Assembly (NCBI RefSeq): GCF_014694385.1
Contig: NZ_JAAOCA010000026.1
Location: 28,965-92,964 of the forward strand
Reading direction: 5' to 3'
DNA from: Pseudomonas typographi
GTDB taxonomy: Bacteria; Pseudomonadota; Gammaproteobacteria; Pseudomonadales; Pseudomonadaceae
DNA length: 64,000 bases
The notes under the pieces were generated by a model. It searched no databases. It was given only the letters and a program-made list of their open reading frames with translations, and was not told the DNA's origin. The position numbers and the translations under genes are program-made. Below are positions 60,724 to 64,000 of this stretch, piece by piece (within the stretch, counting starts at the first letter, position 1; every line of letters starts with the position of its first letter).

Positions 60724-61185
60724 ATGAGAGCACTGTGGCTAATGCTGGGCTGTTGCTGCCTGGCCAGTTGCGCGTTGTTTCGCCCTGCCGACCCTGTGAC
60801 CGTGGACGTGGTCGGCATTGACCCATTGCCGGGCCAGGACCTGGAAGTACGCATGGCCGTGCGCCTGCGCTTGCAAAATCCCAATGACACGCCCATCGAC
60901 TATGACGGCGTTGCCCTGAGCTTAACGGTCAACGACCGCCCGTTGGCGGCCGGCGTGAGTGACCAGCATGGCCAGGTGGCCCGCTATGGCGAGGCGCTGA
61001 TCACCGTGCCGGTGAGCGTTTCGGCGTTTTCCGTATTGCGCCAGGCCATGGGGCTGGCGCAATCCAGCGGCGCCACTAGCGTACCCTATGTGTTACACGG
61101 CAAGCTTGGGCGCGGCCCGTGGGCAGCGGCACGCTTCGAAGAACGTGGCAGCCTGGACCTCAACACTTGGGGCGCCGCCTACTGA
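60724..61185 (+). CDS. LEA type 2 (WHy domain) lipoprotein
   Basis: The 153-residue lipoprotein has signal and lipobox (MRALWLMLGCCCLASC) and a WHy/LEA14-like beta domain (VRLRLQNPNDTPIDYDGVAL, then GVSDQHGQVARYGEALITVPV). Such proteins are linked to desiccation or stress tolerance. I start at the second Met, with the signal peptide; an in-frame ATG lies ten codons upstream. Confidence 0.8.
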   Translation: MRALWLMLGCCCLASCALFRPADPVTVDVVGIDPLPGQDLEVRMAVRLRLQNPNDTPIDYDGVALSLTVNDRPLAAGVSDQHGQVARYGEALITVPVSVSAFSVLRQAMGLAQSSGATSVPYVLHGKLGRGPWAAARFEERGSLDLNTWGAAY

Positions 61186-61189
61186 GGCC

Positions 61190-61444
61190 TTACTTGGCCG
61201 CCGCCATCAGCTTGTTCACTTCGCTACGGACCATGTTGGCGTATTCGGCCGGGGCCATCTGTTCAAGCTCGGCGCGCACCCATTCAGCCCACTTGCCCTT
61301 ACGCCTGGGCTTCTCGGCGATCAAGCGCGCCGCGTCAGCCTTGGCCTTGCCGATGTTGGCTTTCCAGTTCTCAAAATGCCGGGCTTTTTCCTGTTCGATC
61401 GCCTGGCGTTCTTCGAAAGGCTTGCTAGCCAAATTGTAACTCAT
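61190..61444 (-). CDS. small conserved hypothetical protein
   Basis: The 84-residue protein starts MSYNLASKPFEERQAIEQEK and is charged and helical, with a basic centre (EKPRRKGKWAEW). The start at 61444 follows a GGGAG. The function is unknown. It is convergent with the lipoprotein gene. Confidence 0.6.
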   Translation of the reverse strand: MSYNLASKPFEERQAIEQEKARHFENWKANIGKAKADAARLIAEKPRRKGKWAEWVRAELEQMAPAEYANMVRSEVNKLMAAAK

Positions 61445-61558
61445 CGTTACTCCCCTGGGATGACGTTGCCGCGCAGTGTAAACCAACTGCAACTTTCCGG
61501 GCGAGGGCCACTCCATTAAGCGAGCCGCCCGGCTCTTTTCCGCACAAGGAGTTACCTC

Positions 61559-61876
61559 ATGGCCCGCAAGTCTTCCGCCGCCTCGGCCGGCGACCAGATC
61601 AAGGACCAGGCCTTCAGTGAACTGGCCGCCCTGATCGAAGAATCCGAAAAACTGCTTAAAGACAGCGCCGCGCTAGTGGGCGACGAAGCCGAAACCCTAC
61701 GCGCGCAAATCACTGAAAAACTACGCAAGGCACTTGAGTCGGTCGACGGCGTGCGCAGCAAAGCACAGCCGGCGCTGGAAGCGACCCAGGACTATATCGG
61801 CGGCCACCCTTTGCAAACCGTTGCCATCGCCGCCGGCGTGGGCCTGGTGATCGGCGTGCTTATCGGCAAGCGATGA
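61559..61876 (+). CDS. DUF883 (ElaB/YqjD-like) membrane protein, chromosomal copy
   Basis: The 105-residue protein has a charged helical region (EESEKLLKDSAALVGDEAE) and a C-terminal membrane anchor (VAIAAGVGLVIGVLIGKR). It is of the same family as the prophage-borne protein at 2085, with similar length and layout but different sequence. In E. coli such proteins tether ribosomes to the membrane in stationary phase. AAGGAG precedes the ATG. Confidence 0.85.
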   Translation: MARKSSAASAGDQIKDQAFSELAALIEESEKLLKDSAALVGDEAETLRAQITEKLRKALESVDGVRSKAQPALEATQDYIGGHPLQTVAIAAGVGLVIGVLIGKR

Positions 61877-61884
61877 CCGGCCTG

Positions 61885-62028
61885 TAGGGTAGTTCAGGCG
61901 GCCGTCTGCCTGCTGGCACTGCATGGTGTTGGGCGAGCACCCTGGCCGCTCATAGCAAGGCGATGGCTAAGCCGCTGGCAACAAAAGGCAGCGCAAAAAC
62001 GGTGTAGCGGACGTCCGGGATACCTCAC
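61885..62028 (-). repeat. dispersed inverted-repeat element, copy near 61.9 kb
   Basis: The segment reads TAGGGTAGTTCAGG at the left, CTCATAGCAAGGCGATGG in the centre and GGCAACAAAAGGCAGCG before the right end, as in the other copies. The right end contains the stop codon of the dehydrogenase gene (62025-62027). Confidence 0.6.
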
Positions 62029-63029
62029 TGCTGTTCTGCCCACTGGCGCAGTTGCGCCAATTGTGGCTCTTCCAGCCAGATACCCTCGCGGGCGGCGCGC
62101 TGCCGGTTACGGTAGCGCCGCTCGCCGGAAAATCGCTCCACCCCCGCCGCACGCATGTGCTCCACCAATGTGCGTGCGCGCTCGGCAAAGGGTGCACCTG
62201 CCGTTTTGGCCGGGTCGATCACGATGATCAACTGCCCCGTCCAGGGCGTTTGCGCCCCAGGGTGTTGCGACCAGTCAAACTCGAAAGCGAAATGCCCGCC
62301 GGTAAGGGCGGCTGACAGCAACTCGACCATCATCGAGAGCGCCGAGCCCTTGTGCCCGCCGAACGGCAACAGCGCGCCACCGTCGAGCACAGCCCGTGGG
62401 TCGCAGGTCGGCTGGCCGTGGCGGTCTACGCCACTGCCCGGCGGCAAGCTATGCCCCTCGCGCGCGGCGATCTGCACATCACCATGGGCCAGCGCGCTGG
62501 TCGCCATGTCGAACACAATGGGTTCAGCGCCCGCGCACGGCGCGGCAAAAGCCACCGGGTTGGTGCCGAATACCGGGCGCTGGCCGCCTTGTGGCACCAC
62601 GCAGGTCATGCTGTTAACCACACTCAGCGCCACCAGCCCTTCACGTGCGAAGGGTTCGACGTCTGGCCAAAGCGCGGCGAAATGGTGGGAGTTGCGAATG
62701 GCCAACACGGCGATACCGGCGGCACGCGCCTTGCTCACCAACAGCGGCCGCGCGGCTTGCAAGGCAGGCTGCGCGAAACCGCCCGCGGCATCGACCGCGA
62801 CATAGCCGCTGGCCACATCCTCGACCACCGGCACCGCGCGGCCATCGACCCAGCCGCTGGCCAGTGTTGCCAGATAGCCATTGATGCGAAATACCCCATG
62901 GCTAGTGGCGCCGTCTTGTTCGGCGGTGGCGCAATTATGGGCCAGCACCTGTGCCACCTGCGGGGCGACACCGTGGCGCAGGAAAATGGCCTGCAGCAGT
63001 GAGGCAAGTTCAGCGAAGGCGATGGGCAT
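62025..63029 (-). CDS. dpkA: Ldh family oxidoreductase, Delta1-piperideine-2-carboxylate reductase-like
   Basis: The 334-residue enzyme belongs to the malate/L-lactate dehydrogenase family with the NAD(P)-binding fold unlike Rossmann enzymes. It has DGATSHGVFRINGYL near residue 45, NSHHFAALWPDVEPFA near 118, and FGGHKGSALSMMVELLSAAL near 230. The wording around the HFAALW segment suggests the DpkA group that reduces Delta1-piperideine-2-carboxylate in D-lysine and D-proline breakdown. GGAG lies six bases before the ATG at 63029. Confidence 0.8.
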   Translation of the reverse strand: MPIAFAELASLLQAIFLRHGVAPQVAQVLAHNCATAEQDGATSHGVFRINGYLATLASGWVDGRAVPVVEDVASGYVAVDAAGGFAQPALQAARPLLVSKARAAGIAVLAIRNSHHFAALWPDVEPFAREGLVALSVVNSMTCVVPQGGQRPVFGTNPVAFAAPCAGAEPIVFDMATSALAHGDVQIAAREGHSLPPGSGVDRHGQPTCDPRAVLDGGALLPFGGHKGSALSMMVELLSAALTGGHFAFEFDWSQHPGAQTPWTGQLIIVIDPAKTAGAPFAERARTLVEHMRAAGVERFSGERRYRNRQRAAREGIWLEEPQLAQLRQWAEQQ

Positions 63030-63218
63030 CGGCAACTCCAGGGTCAAGGCGAAAAATAATAACTATTTAGGCCATCCGGCGCGGTTCGCTGTCAACGCAA
63101 GGGAGGGCTTTACCGGTTATTTACACAAAAAAATTCATGAATGGGCCCATTCGTTCGTCCTAACGTTGAACTGTGCCCGAACCTACCCGTACGCACAGGC
63201 GGCGAAAAGGAGAAACCC

Positions 63219-63581
63219 ATGCACCACGCCCGCCCGCAAACGACCCACCCGGTGGCCCGCCAGCAGCGCCCGGCCACAGCACCGCTCGGCGCCGCGCCGG
63301 TAGGCAATGAGCGGATCAAAGACATGCTCAAGCATTTTGGCCTGCGCACAAGCCTGATCCGCTTAAAGGTGATCGATACGCTGCTGCAAGCTGAACGCGA
63401 GGCGCACAGCATTGGCATGCGCGGTGTGCATGGGCGCCTGGCAAGCCAGGATGTGCCGTTGTCTTTTCTCAGCGTGCGCGAGGTGCTCAAGCGGCTGTGC
63501 CAGGAAGGCCTGGTCAGCATGAATGACGATAAAACCTACTGCCTTGAAGCCGCCGTACGTGAATACTTGCAGCGACCATAA
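63219..63581 (+). CDS. Fur-like winged-helix regulator
   Basis: The 120-residue protein has a Thr/Pro-rich tail of 30 residues and then a winged-helix domain (LRTSLIRLKVIDTLLQAERE, VREVLKRLCQEGLV) like the N-terminal half of Fur-family regulators. The metal-binding C-terminal half of Fur is missing, so it may not sense metals. AAGGAG lies before the ATG. It is divergent from the dehydrogenase and may regulate it. Confidence 0.65.
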   Translation: MHHARPQTTHPVARQQRPATAPLGAAPVGNERIKDMLKHFGLRTSLIRLKVIDTLLQAEREAHSIGMRGVHGRLASQDVPLSFLSVREVLKRLCQEGLVSMNDDKTYCLEAAVREYLQRP

Positions 63582-63584
63582 GGC

Positions 63585-63773
63585 TCACACCTTGACCTTG
63601 CGGCGCAGGATGCCGTTGAGCACCACCACCAACACCGCAACGGTAATGGCCAGGTATTTGTAAACCTGCTCGGTGATCAGGTTGTGGGTTTGCAACCAGG
63701 TCAACCCCAACATAATCACCAGCACAGCCACGGCGATCAGGACGGAATATTTCAAACGTTGTTTCTGGGTCAT
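63585..63773 (-). CDS. small two-helix membrane protein
   Basis: The 62-residue protein has two hydrophobic segments (YSVLIAVAVLVIMLGLTWL and YLAITVAVLVVVLNGIL) and a basic C-terminus (RRKVKV). The Met at 63773 begins MTQKQRLKYS; the upstream extension of the frame is polar and rich in Cys and His and is not supported. The function is unknown. Confidence 0.6.
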   Translation of the reverse strand: MTQKQRLKYSVLIAVAVLVIMLGLTWLQTHNLITEQVYKYLAITVAVLVVVLNGILRRKVKV

Positions 63774-63927
63774 GGAGGGTCCAAGGTCTAACGACGTATC
63801 TGGAATGTAACAGTGATGAAACCAGGCTGTTACTCGACAGGCGCGATAAAAGCACGCCATTAGAGTCTGATGGTACAGCGGCTTCCAGTGTTCGGGGAGC
63901 CGTTTCACTGATCGAGGATGTTTACCG

Positions 63928-64000
63928 ATGCTGCGTCGAATCACCTGGCTGATTCCCTTGTTAATGGTGTCGCTGCTGAGCGGCTGTTGGATCTTCATGC
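63928..64000 (+). CDS. lipoprotein gene, cut by right window edge
   Basis: The first 24 residues read MLRRITWLIPLLMVSLLSGC, a signal peptide with lipobox LLSGC, followed by WIF. GAGGA lies before the ATG. The rest of the gene is beyond the window, so the function is unknown. Confidence 0.6.
   Translation, partial: MLRRITWLIPLLMVSLLSGCWIFM

Overview
The window looks like a chromosome segment of a Pseudomonas, most likely of the P. putida group. The evidence is the gacA-uvrC-pgsA-tRNA-Gly block, PolB and LigD, a standalone aroA, an MdtABC-OprM type pump, a PaoABC aldehyde oxidoreductase, a DpkA-like reductase and overall high GC. The genus is well supported by protein similarity; the species is not determined.

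Positions 1-12430 are the right part of a lambdoid prophage read mainly on the minus strand. In transcription order it carries an O-like replication gene holding an iteron array, a helicase-loader-like gene, ninB, a DUF1364 nuclease, a PL7 alginate lyase, rusA, a candidate late regulator, a holin and small membrane proteins, an Ntn-hydrolase, a metallopeptidase and both terminase subunits; terL runs off the left edge. Cargo genes sit between modules: aquaporin Z, and on the plus strand a DUF883 protein and a hemerythrin. No repressor is visible and only the C-terminal part of an integrase remains next to tRNA-Cys, so the attachment end appears deleted.

Positions 12430-20922 lie between tRNA-Cys and tRNA-Gly. 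They hold a polar-amino-acid type ABC transporter with an arylmalonate-decarboxylase/maleate-isomerase-like enzyme inside its operon, then a LysR regulator, an agmatine deiminase and a polyamine-binding protein. Positions 20989-24736 hold pgsA, uvrC, gacA and two small DNA-binding proteins. Next come a frameshifted acetyltransferase, a DAHP synthase gene preceded by an aromatic-residue leader peptide with attenuator and a second Tyr-rich short frame, a ZapE-type ATPase, polB, a putative glycoside hydrolase and a four-gene RND efflux operon (33011-42135).

Positions 42555-64000 hold tpx, a Rieske/FAD oxidoreductase, a formate/nitrite-type channel with moaA, ligD, paoABC, aroA, two glycosyltransferases, a YebC-family regulator, a LysR regulator, an MFS transporter, small exported proteins, a second DUF883 protein, a DpkA-like reductase and a Fur-like regulator.

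The most unusual non-coding feature is a family of about 90-170 bp imperfect inverted repeats. Seven copies are recognisable by eye between 24734 and 62028. Several lie directly against gene 3' ends, with the neighbouring gene's stop codon inside the element terminus. Other points of note are the origin-like iterons inside the phage O-like gene, the alginate lyase in the phage replication module, and the transporter-plus-decarboxylase operon.
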